Source of the DNA: Apoderus coryli
Taxonomy: Eukaryota > Arthropoda > Insecta > Coleoptera > Attelabidae
Direction of reading: 5' to 3'
NCBI GenBank assembly: GCA_911728435.2
Contig: OU452201.1
Span: 30,611,597-30,675,596, forward strand
DNA: 64,000 nt
The notes under the pieces were generated by a model that had not been told where the DNA came from, did no database searches, and saw nothing but the letters and a program-made list of their open reading frames with translations. Below are positions 31,011-43,439 of the stretch, one piece after another; the first letter of the stretch is position 1, and the number at the start of each line of letters is the position of its first letter. Position numbers and translations under genes: made by a program.

Positions 31011-32690
31011 ATATGACTAGGTTGAGAGTAATGTGTTGAAGTCTGAAAAAGGACCTTTTTTGTTATAATGTAGTTACGTTGTTGTAATTAAATAACTCAC
31101 CATTTTGAGGAAAAAATTTTTTGTTGATATTATTAAAATAAAATTATGTTAATACATATTATATCTGGTTTTTCTTTTTTGTGATCATTTTCAGTATAGA
31201 ATTTTAACAAAGTTATGGTCTGTCTTTCTACGCAGTACCTGATAGACAAAATGGTTGATATTTCGATTGTTAATAATAATAATATTCAAAATTGGTGGTG
31301 TGTATGTTGATCCCTCTAGTGGGTGGAGGTATAATTAAATTGAATAAATAAATTATATGAATTTGTTGTTTTGAGCGCTGTCTTATTTTGCAGACTTCAA
31401 CATTAACAATATGTATATTATTGTATATGTTATCCAGAAAACTACAATCTACACAGGAAGCACAAGTTTATATTTGTTATTACAGTTATCTTATTGTGGT
31501 ATAGTAAACGATTAGTTCTACAAATTTATTCATAGATGTCTTTGACAATGGTTATACATTCAATAAACACACACAATGTTGATATGCAACCAATCAAGCA
31601 TCTCTAAGTTATATTTAAATGTTGATACTGTAACGGTCAGATTTTTGGATTTAAAATTAATGAGTACTTTACTAACGACCCTCGTATTTTGCATTTCAAT
31701 TTAAGTAATTTTTTTGTAAATATTTCAACCTGTTTAAAGTATGTAAAGTTTCAATATGTCCACATACATTGGTTCCTTTTCCTTTTTTGTCATTTCGAAC
31801 CACTGAGAGTTTTTCAAAGAGAGTACCTATGCCTGATACTAAAATAGGTAGAAAGTGTGTAAATTTGCGGGTTAAAAAGAGGCATTTAGAAGCGAGAAGC
31901 GAAACAGCAAACGCACCGATACAGAGTTTAATTTTGAAAATTAAGAAAATATTACTGATTAAATTAGCGAAGCCTAATTACCGATTAGGTAAGAATTGGC
32001 AGTAGTTTTTAATAGATTCATTTCATAACGGTGGCTTCGCAAATTTTAGGCTTCTTGGCTATAGTTAAAATATTGGAACTTTGACTACCTGTGTGTTGAC
32101 ATATTGAACAATAACGCATCACCCAGCAAATACAGACCAAATCTGTTCATACTCCTTGTATCCTGTTATCGACCAAAAGGAGTCCCAATCACATTACGTG
32201 AGGACCGGTACGAGACTTTGTTAACCAATCTTGGTAGCTAGTACTAAAGTTTGTAAGTTTTTTTATTTTTATTATTTTTATAGTTTACTAAATTTAAGAG
32301 TAGGATTAAACCTAATAAAATCAAAGACACATATTATTGTATTAATCTTGTTATTTAACTAATTTTTTTTGTTGCTACATAATATTAAATAAATAATATT
32401 TTTATTAAACGTAGGTGGCATATCTTGTACAGTTCCTTTTCCCTATCCTTTGCTAAAAATTTTAATTTTAGCTGGCGCCCAGGCCTGAGGGTTGTTGTGA
32501 AACCTAAAGACCACCACCGGCTTGAGCTACGGAGGCACGATTACGTCACAATACACGTGACTATAATAGCATCATCATGTTATAATCTATTATGAGAGGA
32601 TGTTACATGTAATTATACGTTCTTGTTTATTGTTTTATTATAAATTATGTTTATGTGTTAATGTTACAGATGGAGGTTCGACTGGGATGC
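31011..32690. other. Non-coding region next to the Penelope-like element
   Basis: No protein recognised. A second copy of the TTGTTTTGAGCG motif (30766 and about 31363) suggests more terminal-repeat debris. An open 78-codon stretch at 31769-32005 has no family resemblance and is probably chance. Confidence 0.4.
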
Positions 32691-32695
32691 ATAAG

Positions 32696-34265
32696 TTATT
32701 TATCTGTGATAGAAAGAGACTTGAAGAATTTAGTAGATGTAAAGTCAGTCTGTTCATTAAGGCAAATGATTGAAGGTGTGTTATTCTTAATAGTTATCTC
32801 CATAATTTCAAGGGTGTTCAACAACGTGCCTTTATTACATATGTGTAAAAGTGTAACATCTCTTGTGGGATCGAAGTTATGATTAAAATTTATAATGTGG
32901 TTTGCGAAGGATGATTTGCTATTTATGTTGGTATGGTTCTGTGATTTTGCTTTAGTGATGATTTTGTGATGTTCGTCAATTCTAGTTTTGAGTGCTCTAC
33001 CTGACTGACCAACATACTCAGCCGCACAATTAGGGTCTCCACATTTAAGAGAATACACTCCGGATTTTGAGGACCAGTGAGATTTGTCTTTGCTATTGTT
33101 AAGAGAGAGATTGATAGTGTTGTTTGTACGAAAGCATATGTTTATGTTATACTGGTCGTAAATCTTTTTTAGTTGTATACAAAATGGGTGTATATATGTA
33201 ATTGGGTAGAATTTAGGTAATGTTCTAGTTATGGTGTCCATTAGATTTTTATGTATAAATTTATTTATGTATTTGTAGTAAATTCTATTAATTGTTGCAA
33301 TTGGATATCCATTGGTTTTTGCCAGATGGTATATAATGGAGAGTTCTTCATTAAAGTGTTGAGGCGACATTGGTATATTGAACAATCTATGGAAGAATGA
33401 ATTGAAAGCAGCAAATTTATGAGAATATGGGTGGTTCGAAGTGAATGGTATAGTGACATCTGTACTTGTGCTCTTGTGGTATATCGAGTATGACAAATGG
33501 TTAGAGTTTCGATGGATTCTTACGTCCAGAAAAGGTAGGCTATGATTGTTCTCTATCTCTACGGTGAACTGTATACGGTTATGTATGGTATTCATGAATG
33601 CGAGAGTATTATTTAAGTCTTCATTGGAGCCTTGGAAGACTGCTAGAATGTCATCAACATATCGAAAATATGTAATGAAGTGGTTTCCGTAAGTGGGATG
33701 ACTTAATATTTTTTGTTCTAGGTTAGTCATGAATACCTCTGCTAATAGTGACGAAGTGGAAGCTCCCATTGCAAGACCATCGTTCTGTTTATATATTATA
33801 TTGTTAAACTGGAAGAAATTTTGGTCTACCGCAACATTCAGTAGGTTAATGATGTCCTGGACGCAATCATTACTAAGAGAAGAATGTGTGGAAAGAAGTT
33901 CTTGGACTAAAGTTATGCTTTCGTTAAGTGGGACACTTGGAAAAAGGTTTTTAACGTCAAACGAAACTAGGAACGCGTTGTTCGGGCAATGTACATCTTT
34001 CAGTTTATGGCACAATTCAATCGAGTTATTTATTGAATATGGTGGTCTGAACTCTGTGTGTTTCTTGATTACATAATTTAGCCATTTAGACAGTTTAGCT
34101 GCTGGGGAAGTAGAGTAGCAAACTATAGGTCGAACCGGCATATTTAATTTGTGAGTTTTAATTTGTGCTCTTAACATAGGTATCTGTGGGTTCATATTAA
34201 TTAGTTTATATTTGTTAGTATGTAATTCGGACAATGTATCCTTCGCCGTCTCTATTGTTTTGTGT
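32696..34265 (-). pseudogene. Penelope-like element protein: reverse transcriptase + GIY-YIG endonuclease
   Basis: A 512-codon uninterrupted frame. RT motifs: RPIVCYSTSPAAKLSKWLN, LVSFDVKNLFPSVPL, YKQNDGLAMGASTSSLLAEV and catalytic RYVDDILAVF. The C-terminal part has GVYSLKCGDPNCAAEYVGQS, then R...R...EH, the GIY-YIG nuclease that makes Penelope elements endonuclease-positive. The frame is open upstream (TIETAKDTLSEL) to about 34265, where it meets unrelated sequence with GAACACCCTGTA, so the N-terminal part is missing. Usual length is about 750-850 residues. Such elements copy themselves into chromosomes by target-primed reverse transcription. The RT and nuclease appear intact, suggesting a fairly young 5'-truncated copy. 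Confidence 0.88.
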
Positions 34266-34639
34266 TAAAAATGTGCAATTTTTTTGAACACCCTGTATAA
34301 TTATAGGCTATCAAGTGTTATCAATTACGCAATTCTAATGTCTTGTGAAACGTTTTTGAAAATATCAGTTGCTTGGCTTGACCCAGTACAAAAATATTGA
34401 TTTTTAAATTATACCCGGTTTTAGCATAAAAATCACAAAATAATTATTAAAATCTCTAAAACGGTAACAAATAAAGATATACCTTATTATATCAAATATA
34501 CACAGAATTATGAGCAGTACTCAAAAATATAATAAAATACAAGGTGTTCTATTTGAAATTTCAAAGTTGGTATCAGCTACGTATAGAAGTGGCAACACCG
34601 CATCTGTCAATTTATCACTAAAAGAGAGTTCACATGTTA

Positions 34640-35103
34640 TAATAGGGTTATTCTTTCGTAGTGATTGATCTGAATAAGTGAATGTGATTAAACTGAATGT
34701 GATTATACTGAACTGAATATTTGGCGAAACCGAAAGATCATCTTTTTTGTGATTGTCTTTCACTTAACCTCGAAATCTTGTGAAAACAACCAAATCTGCT
34801 CTGAAAACTGGAAAATTATTTCTTCCATGATATTATTATCCATGTTTTAAACTTTTACAATTTATTGGTTTGATTCGAAATCATATTCCAATTATTATCT
34901 CTCAATATTCAATACTTTTAGAGGTTAACTGTTAACTGAACGAACTAACCGGCACCTAGAGGTTGATCAGTAAGCGGCAAGGGGGGTAGGAATTTTAATC
35001 AGTTTGGTAGAAGTGACCGGTGTCGAAAGAATACGCACAATCGTGAATGAACTGACAATTTTCAGATTGTTCACTTAGTTCAGTACGAAAGAATAACCCT
35101 ATT
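34640..35103. mobile_element. MITE with TIR AGGGTTATTCTTTCGTA
   Basis: AATAGGGTTATTCTTTCGTA near 34635-34660 is matched by TACGAAAGAATAACCCTATT at 35085-35104, and both arms go on with GAA.AAGTGAA-like sequence. The interior has no gene. Target-site duplication unclear (AT-rich). Confidence 0.72.
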
Positions 35104-35107
35104 ATCG

Positions 35108-36215
35108 TAAACAAAATTTCAAATCAATATCTTTTCCGTTTGGCGTACCCTGTCTATTATATACGACCTTTAGGTACATACAAATCGACCAAGCAGATGA
35201 AATTATTAATAATGGAAAAACTGGTTAATTTTAAGGGCAGCAGTCAAAAAAACAACCACGATTTAATAAGATGTCTTTTAACACGGGAAATATTATCTTG
35301 AATGTATTTTAATTTTGTTTCTAATAATAATAACAATGTGGGCAGTTCACCAAATTGAGAATGTACAGGAATAAAATATTAAAAAAACAGTATGGTGCAA
35401 ACTGGCCATGCTCCTTATTTCGACAGAGAGGCGCTGGCGTCCGGTGACGCTAAGTTGACAGCAGTCAGATAAATAAATAAATGATAAATAATTATTAAAG
35501 GTGAACGGTGAACGGTCCTTCAGGAATTTCACAGAGCAGTCTCAAGCACAGTAAATGAGTAAACATTCGTAATAGAAATAATCAGGATCAGCTGATAGTT
35601 ACTGGTTAATAAATTTGAATTGTTCAATCGAATCAGAATAATTAATTATGGATTCAATCAACTGCATAAAAAATATAACCGACACAATTAATGCACGAAA
35701 CAGAAGTCTCGTCGAAGATACGGGGAAAATTCAAGGTAGGTTTGAATAAGCACGTACCTAGGTTTACTATTATATTTTGTATTGCTTCTAAAATAGAGTC
35801 TATTATACAACGCCATTATACCAAAGCGTATAAGTATTGTGGGAACGTAGGTATATCTTTAAGAATTTATTGCGACTTAAATTAGGTGGTGTATCTGTAT
35901 AGTGGTGGATAGTAATAATAACTAATAACATAATAAATATAACACTCGACATGATACCCACCATAATAGAAGTAAGGTAAACATTCACATAGTTACATAT
36001 CATATCATGGTACCTACATTATTATATATTCCGCATAATATGTTATTAATTGTTCGTCGGATTGTGATGCTAGTTTTCCAACATCTTTGAAAGTATTTTC
36101 GTTGTGTATGTAGGAAAGTTCTAAAGTATATTTTCTGTTTTAAGTTGTAGGTATTTAAGGTTGGTTTATACCTACCGCATAACCATAATTATATGCTTAA
36201 TGACTAGTATAAATA
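35108..36215. other. AT-rich spacer, nothing recognised
   Basis: No frame above 66 codons and no repeat partner in the window were found. Confidence 0.4.
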
Positions 36216-36220
36216 TTCTG

Positions 36221-36390
36221 GCTCTGGTGACCTAGCCTGCAGCTCGAAATAACTACTTTTTTGGATTTTTATTTTATGTAATCATTAAATAGACTATTTT
36301 GAACATAATTAGCTATGGTATTTTAACTTTTTTTTTAAGTTGATTATAACATAGACTATATTAGGTACTCACGGATACCTGGCTAGTAAA
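36221..36390 (+). repeat. TCTGGT-end module, copy 1
   Basis: CTCTGGTGACCTAGCCTGCAG, then CTCGAAATAACTACTTTTTT and TATTTTGAACATAATTAGC. Direct copy at 40408-40570; inverted copies at about 43035-43188 and 43275-43412. Confidence 0.8.
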
Positions 36391-36551
36391 CGTTACTTAT
36401 ATCAATTCAGTTTAATAGAAGGATCCTTGGACAATTTTGTACATATTGGACCTCGTATTGGACAATAAGGTTCTGGTAAATTATCGACCAGTGTAGGTAG
36501 GTAGGAGATTCGGTAGGTAGGAGGTTAGTAGGTAGGTAGTTCGGTATGTGA

Positions 36552-36570
36552 GCAAGGGCGAAGCCCTTGC
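36552..36570. repeat. Core hairpin, first complete copy in the satellite block
   Basis: GCAAGGGC-GAA-GCCCTTGC: an 8-bp perfect stem with a GAA loop. Complete or nearly complete copies occur near 36994, 38530, 38561, 39680, 39763, 41360, 41628, 41848, 42060 and 42286, and inverted near 44661 and 44740; several others have one or more changes. The text after the hairpin (AGTGCAGG...GATATGTGCGCATGAGG) is also conserved. Confidence 0.85.
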
Positions 36571-37290
36571 CAAGTGCAGGCTTGATTCGTGCGCTTGAGG
36601 TTTAGGTTGCAGGTCAGGTAGGTAGGAGGTTAGGCAGGTAGGAGGTTAGGTAGTTAGGAGGCTAGGTAGGTAGGAGGTTGGGTAGGTAGGAGGTTAGGTA
36701 GGTAGGAGGTTAGGTAGGTAGGAGGTTGGGTAGGTAGGAGTTTAGGTAGGTAGGAGGTTAGGTAGGTAGGAGGTTAGTAGGTAGGTAGGTAGTTCGCTAG
36801 GTGAGCAAGGGCGAAGTACAGGCTTGATACGTGCGCTTGAGGTTTAGGTTGCAGGTTAGGTAGGTAGGAGGTTAGGTAGGTAGGAGGTTAGGTAGGTAGG
36901 AGGTTAGTAGGTAGGAGGTTAGGTAGGTAGGAGGCTAGGTAGGTAGGAGGTTAGGTAGGTAGGAGGTTAGTAGGTAGGTAGTTCGGTAGGTTAGCAAGGG
37001 CGAAGCCCTTGTCAAGTGCAGGCGTGATACGTGCGCTCGAGGTTAGGTAGGTAGGAGGTTAGTAGGTAGGTAGGTAGGTTAGCAAATGTTACAAAATCAA
37101 ACTCAAAAAACATTTTCTTATTAAATTTAGAGTCTTAGAATATTTTCAATAAATGGCGAACAGATTTACTGATGTTTTTATAATGGTTGTGTGAATTAAA
37201 CAAAATGGTCAGTACGTAGCAGGGTAGCAAGCTATTTGTGTATTACACATTCAACTCCACTCTGACATGGATTACTTCAAGAAATATTAT

Positions 37291-37363
37291 GTCTCTGTTG
37301 AGTTGTTGGTAGGGCGACTGCTTCGCATGCGGAAGGGCACGGGTTCGAGTCCTAGCTCTTGCA
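37291..37363 (+). tRNA. tRNA-Ala-like sequence (pseudogene or SINE head)
   Basis: GTTGGTAGGGCGACTG is A-box-like; TTCGCAT forms an anticodon loop with CGC (Ala); GGTTCGAGTCC is a perfect B box; and a T-run (10 Ts from 37368) follows as a Pol III terminator. The D, anticodon and T regions match animal tRNA-Ala, but the acceptor ends do not pair and the T stem is weak, so this is a degenerate tRNA or the head of a tRNA-derived SINE. It stands between two GGTAGG arrays. Confidence 0.55.
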
Positions 37364-37949
37364 ATACTTTTTTTTTTCTATTTTTGAATAAAGTAGTTAG
37401 TTTGTGACGTTAGTTTATTGGAAATAATGAAAATAATACAATTATTAAAATTCTGTTTTGTTACGGAGGCCATATATTTTTCATTATATTATGTGTCGGG
37501 AAAGTTTTGGGGCGACACAAGCGATTTTTTCCTAAATATTTATAATATATAGAATATATGTATCTTATTTTGAACTGCAAATAAACTTATTAGTATTATT
37601 AAATGATGGATCGTGCCAAAAATCACTACCTGATTAACTTTGTTGTGATTTGTGATGAACGCGACCATCAGCGATTGTGTCAAAAATTAATTTAAATTAA
37701 TTATTAAATTATTATTTATGTTATATTATATTATTAAATTAGGTAATCTTTCATTGTGTCCATTATCTTTTCACACATGTTTTGTTGTTGTTAATGATTT
37801 AGTACGTATTTTCTTTATTAGTTTTGGTTTGGTATCTATATAAATTTATTTTCATTGGAGATACAGTCTATACTGTATTTATTATGTTAACGTTTTATTC
37901 TATTTTGTCTTTACTGTAAATATTAGGTAAATAAAACACATTGATATAT

Positions 37950-38255
37950 TTATAGTAGTTTTCTTGAAATCAGTTATACAATCTGGCAACGCTAGCATCT
38001 AGCTATTCTATTATGACACTAAGCACAACACGTCCATGTGAATGATATACAGTGCGTAAGTACATACGTCCCTTAAGTATGCAATATTTTATTACATATT
38101 AGACTAAAAAAAATATAAACACTGATTATTTTGTCTTCATCCGTACCTAATTTTGTTTAAAATAGTCTTATTATTAATCCCACGAAAAAAAATTTTTAAA
38201 AAAGTCGTTCCTTCTTTCTGGTCGATTATTTACCAGACCCGACAATAACTTATAT
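37950..38255 (-). repeat. Module inverted relative to 43545-43840
   Basis: Read on the minus strand from GGGTCTGGTAAATAATCGACC through GCACTGTATATCATTCACATG to CAAGAAAACTACTATAAATA, this matches 43545-43840 at roughly 90%. Its GAAATAACGACTTTTTT...ACTATTTTGAACAAAATTAG start is also a diverged relative of the TCTGGT module at 36221. Confidence 0.75.
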
Positions 38256-38283
38256 ATATATTATATATATATATATATAATAT
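38249..38283. repeat. (TA)n microsatellite
   Basis: Nearly pure alternating TA over about 35 bp. Confidence 0.85.
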
Positions 38284-38761
38284 TTAAGTATATGCTTTTA
38301 ATTTCAGTAATATTAAATATTATCATTTTCTCAATAATAAACAGTTCTTATAAAAATTGGTTATGTTTGGCATTATTATTTAATTTGAAACAAATGTCAT
38401 TATTCAATCAGTATCAATGTTGCCAGATTTTATTTTCATTCTACATAACAATTTCATATTCAATATTTTCATTTACATTTTTGTAGTAAAAGGAAGGGAA
38501 CCTAGTTCTGTAGGTAGTTAGGTAGGTTAGCAAGGGCGAAGCCCTTGCCATGTGCCGGACGCAAGGGCGAAGTCCTTGTCATGTGCAGGCCTGATGTACT
38601 CATGAGGTTCAGGTTGCAGGTTAGTTAGGTAAGTAGGTAGGCAGTTAGGTAGGTAGGCAAGTAGTTAGGTAGGTAGATAAGTAGTTAGTTAGGTAGGTAA
38701 GTAGTTAGGTAGGTAGGTAAGTAGTTAGGTGGGTAGGTAAGTAGTTAGGTAGGTAATTATA

Positions 38762-39491
38762 GTGATGCACGGTCCGAATATTACCATCAGAATTTCCAGT
38801 TATATTACGTAATATTACCTCTACCATCCGGTAACGTTACATTATTACTGTAATATTTCAGAAAAATTTCGTTAATTTTCGGGGTAATATCCCCGGTAAT
38901 ATTCGCTTCAATATTACGTTAAAGTTGGTACCTAACGGTCTTACTGCTTGTTTCAACATGCTGCAACACGTCTAGTGATAGCTGTTGCTTAGTTCTTACG
39001 CCATCGCTATAATATGTGAAGCTCGTTTACATACGAACTAATCGGAAATTCTTACACAATAACCGTGCCTAAATGAAAAATGTTGCATTAATGACCCCAT
39101 CAACAGTTACAAATACTTTTAATGAAACTGAATCTGATTTATCCGAGGATTTGTCTGCGGATGAGGGTTTAGCAAATAGTGACTAAATATTTATTTTTAC
39201 CGACTGAAAACTATTTTTATCATATGTACCTATTCTTTGGCCTATCTAAGAATTGTGTGAACTATATAGTTTCAGATTTCAGTTTATTTTGTGTTTTATT
39301 GACCTTTTAGAGCCATATAGGTAATTGAGGCAATTATTGTTTAATTTGTTAAAGCTTCGTTGCATATTGTAAAACCAGTTTTTTCTAAGTTGTTCAGCAA
39401 TATTACCTAATATTACCTAAAATTACGTAATATTACGTAATATTTCCAATGTTCTTACCAAAAAAAAAAATTACCGGTAATTTTGCATCAC
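38762..39491 (+). mobile_element. hAT-like insertion inside the GGTAGG array
   Basis: TAGTGATGCA at the left is mirrored by TGCATCACTA at the right, and both sides have GGTAGGTA, consistent with an 8-bp hAT target-site duplication, although the tandem array makes this hard to prove. The interior repeats GTAATATTAC/TACGTAATATT. A short frame at 39074-39186 ends ...FNETESDLSEDLSADEGLAN and a stop, which looks like the acidic tail of a hAT transposase; the catalytic part is absent. Confidence 0.6.
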
Positions 39492-40929
39492 TAGGTAGGT
39501 AAGTAGTTCAGTACGTTAGCAAGGGCACAGCACTTGCCAAGTGCAGGCCCGATATGTGCGCATGAGGTTTAGGTTGCAGATTAGTTAGGTAGGTAGGTAG
39601 GTTAGAAAGGGCGAAGTCCTTGCCATGTGCAGGCTTGATGTACTCATGAGGTTCAGGTTGCAGGTTAGTTAGGTAGGTTAGCAAGGGCGCAGCCCTTGCC
39701 AAGTGCAGGCCCGATATGTGCGCATGAGGTTTAGGTTGCAGATTAGTTAGGTAGGTAGGTTAGCAAGGGCGAAGTCCTTGCCATGTGTAGGCCTGATGTA
39801 CTCATGAGGTTCAGGTTACAGGTTAGTTAGGTAACTAGGTAGACAGTTAGGTAGGTAGATAGGTAGGTAGTTAGGTTAGCAAGGGCTCAATCCTTGCCAA
39901 GTGCAGGCCCAATATGTGCCCATGAAGTTTAGCTAGGTAGGTAAGTAGATAGGTAGGTAGTTAGGTAGGTTACCAGAGGCGCCGCCCTTGCCAAGTGCAG
40001 GCCCGATATGTGCGCATGAGGTTTAGATTGCAGATTAGTTAGGTAGGTAGGTTAGCAAGAGCGGAGCCTTGCCATGTGCAGGCCTGATATGTACCAATGA
40101 GGTTCAGGTTGCAAGTTAGGTAGGTAGTAGTAATTCTTTGCATGATCGTAGAAAATTTGAATTATATTAATATAATTAGATTTAATGAAATCAGATACAA
40201 TCTGGCAACATTGACTGTTAAAATTATATTTGATTCCAATGCATTGACATATTAATCTATTAATATGTCAATGTTCTAATATTCCCTCTCATTGTTTTTA
40301 TAAATTGTGAGTAAATAAGTTGTGAATTATTAATTTCTATCATTATTTGGTGACTAATTAATTGCTTTACAAATTTTGTTACTTAAAATGTGTTAAAAGA
40401 GACCAGGGCTCTGGTGCCCTAGCCTGCAGCTCGAAATAACTACTTTTTTTGGATTTTTTTTATGTGATCATTAAATAGACTATTTTGAACATAATTAGCT
40501 ATGGTATTTTCACTTTTTTTAAGTTGATTATAAAATAAACTAGATTATGTACTCACGCATACTATGGTACTAAATGTGTTAAAATAGTACTTATATCAAT
40601 TCAATTTAATAGAAGTTCCATAGTTACATCAATTCTTGGATAACTTTGTACATATTGGACCTCGTATTGGACAATAAGTTCAAATATTTATGTAGTTTTA
40701 ATTTCAGTAATAAATATTATCATTTTCTCAATAATAAACAGTTCTAATAAAAATTGGTTATGTTTGGTATTATTTAATTTGAAACAAATGTCATTATTCT
40801 TCAATCAGTATCAATGTTGCCAGATTTTATTTTCATTCTACATAATAATTTGATATTCAATATTTTCATTTTTGTAGTAAAAGGAACGCAAAATATCACT
40901 GTCATTTAAACTCGAAATAGTGCAAAAAA

Positions 40930-42390
40930 TGGTTGGTAGGAGGTTAATTAGGTAGGTAGGAGGTTAGTTAGGTAGGTAGGAGGTTAGTTAGGTAGGTAGG
41001 AGGTTAGTTAGGTAGGTAGGAGGTTAGTTAGGTAGGTAGGAGGTTAATTAGGTAGGTAGGAGGTTAGTTAGGTAGGTAGGAGGTTAGTTAGGTAGGTAGG
41101 AGGTTAGTTAGGTAGGTAGGAAGTTAGTTAGGTAGGTAGGAGGTTAATTAGGTAGGTAGGAGGTTAGTTAGGTAGGTAGGAGGTTATTTAGGTAGGTAGG
41201 AGGTTAGTTAGGTAGGTAGGAGGTTAGTTAGGTAGGTAGGAGGTTAGTTAGGTAGGAGGTTAATTAGGTAGGAGGTTAGTTAGGTAGGTAGGAGGTTTGG
41301 TCGGTAGGTAGGAGGTTTGGTCGGTAGGTAGATAGTTAGGTAGGTAGTTAAGCAGGAAAGCAAGGGCGAAGCCCTTGCTAAGTGCAGGCCCGATATGTGC
41401 GCATGAGGTTTAAGTTTCAGATTAGTTAGGTAGGTAGGAGGTTAGTTAGGTTGGTAGGAGGTTAGTTAAGTAGGTAGGAGGTTAATTAGGTAGGTAGGAA
41501 TTTAGTTAGGTAGGTAGGAGGTTAGTTAGGTAGGTAGGAGGTAGTAAGGTAGGTAGGAGGTTAGTTAGGTAGGTAGGAGGTTTGGTCGGTAGGTAGATAT
41601 TTAGTTAGGTAGGTAGTTAAGCAGGAAAGCAAGGGCGAAGCCCTTGCTAAGTGCAGGCCCGATGTGTGCGCATGAGGTTTAAGTTTCAGATTAGTTAGGT
41701 AGGTAGGAGGTTAGTTAGGTAGGAGATTAGTTAGGTAGGAGGTTAGTTAGGTAGGTAGGAGGTTAGTAAGGTAGGTAGGAGGTTAGTTAGGTAGGAGGTT
41801 TGGTCGGTAGGTAGATAGTTAGTTAGGTAGGTAGTTAAGTAGAAAAGCAAGGGCGAAGCCCTTGCTAAGTACAGGCCCGATATGTGCGCATAAGGTTTAA
41901 GTTTCAGATTAGTTAGGTAGGTAGGAGGTTAGTTAGGTTGGTAGGAGGTTAGTTAGGTAGGTAGCAGGTTAGTAAGGTAGGTAGGAGGTTAGTTAGGTAG
42001 GTAGGAGGTTTGGTCGGTAGGTAGATAGTTAGTTAGGTAGGTAGGTAGTTAAGTAGTAAAGCAAGGGCGAAGCCCTTGCTAAGTGCAGGCCCGATATGTG
42101 CGCATGAGGTTTAAGTTTCAGATTAGTTAGGTAGGTAGGAGGTTAGTTAGGTTGGTATGAGGTTAGTTAGGTAGGTAGCAGGTTAGTAAGGTAGGTAGGA
42201 GGTTAGTTTGGAGGTTAGTTAGGTAGGTAGGTAGGAGGTTTGGTCGGTAGGTAGATAGTTAGGTAGGTAGGTAGTTAAGTAGTAAAGCAAGGGCGAAGCC
42301 CTTACTAAGTGCAGGCCCGATATGTGCGCATGAGGTTTAAGTTTCAGATTAGTTAGGTAGGTAGGAGGTTAGTTAGGTTGGTAGGATACA
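40930..42390 (+). repeat. 20-bp satellite AGGTTAGTTAGGTAGGTAGG with hairpin cores
   Basis: From 40930 to about 41270 the 20-bp unit is repeated about 17 times with rare single changes. From 41340 the array becomes a higher-order repeat of roughly 210-270 bp: hairpin core, conserved GTGCAGGCCCGATATG segment, then 5-8 units. Five such units are seen. Four GG pairs separated by 1-2 bases make each unit a two-tier G-quadruplex candidate. Confidence 0.9.
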
Positions 42391-43439
42391 GAGATATGTC
42401 AAACTTTTTTCCCGTCACAGAAAAAATATATAAATAATAAGGTCCTAGCTATCTACATAATCTAGTTAACTTACTCCCATTTGGGTTCGTCTTCTCTAGT
42501 TATAAACATATCACGAACTACCTGACGTTCTGTGCGCATGCATCAGATCCAAAGACGTAAAATTTATTGAGAGTTGCATTCTTTCCCTAAACGCTACTCA
42601 AAATTTAAAATGAGGTGAGTGGTAAATATTCATATCACAACAGTTCAACTTAGCTAAGATGTAGAAAGAAAACTATTGCAATAGGTACTGCAAAACTAGG
42701 AATTCTTTGCATGATCGTAGAAAAATTAAATTATATTAATATAATTAGATTTAATGAAATCAGATACAATCTGGCAACGAGGCAACGTTGACTGTTTAAT
42801 TATATTTGTTTCCAATGCATTGTTGACATATAGGTTATAGGTTTCCTGTTATTGTTATTATAAATTGGTAGTAAATAAGTTGTGAATTATTAATTTCTAT
42901 CATTATTTGGTTACTAATTAATTGTTTTACAAATTTTGTTACTTAAAATGTGTTTGAAAGAGGTCAATTAATCATTTATATGATAATTTTGAAAGAGCTA
43001 TGAATATGCAATGCCGAGTATAGTATATGAAATTTGTAAGTACTTATTCTAGCCTATTTTATAATCAACTTAAAAAAAGTTAAAATACCATAGCTAATTA
43101 TGTTCAAAATAGTCCATTTAATGATCACATAAAAAAAAATCCAAAAAAAGTAGTTATTTCGAGCTGCAGGCTAGGGCACCAGACCCGAGACCAGTTAATC
43201 ATTTATATGATAATTTTGAAAGAGGTATGAATATGAAATGCGGAGTAGTAGGTATATGAAATTCGTAAGCACCTAATCTAGTCTATTCTATAATCACCTT
43301 AAAAAAAGTTAAAATACCATAGCTAATTATGTTCAAAATAGTCTATTTAATGATCTCATAAGAAAAAAATCCAAAAAAAGTAGTTATTTCGAGCTGCAGG
43401 CTAGGACAGCAGTCCCAATATGCTTTAAGAAGTATACCG

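Noticed and set aside
34521..34763. 80-codon minus-strand frame
   Set aside because: Overlaps the MITE at 34640-35103 and shows no family features.
36480..42390. Telomeric (TTAGG)n array
   Set aside because: TTAGG occurs only as part of longer GGTAGGTAGGAGGTTAG units with 16-20-bp periods and internal modules; it is not a pure pentamer array.
36480..42390. CRISPR array
   Set aside because: Repeats are contiguous or degenerate, spacers are not unique, and the context is a eukaryotic genome with no cas genes.
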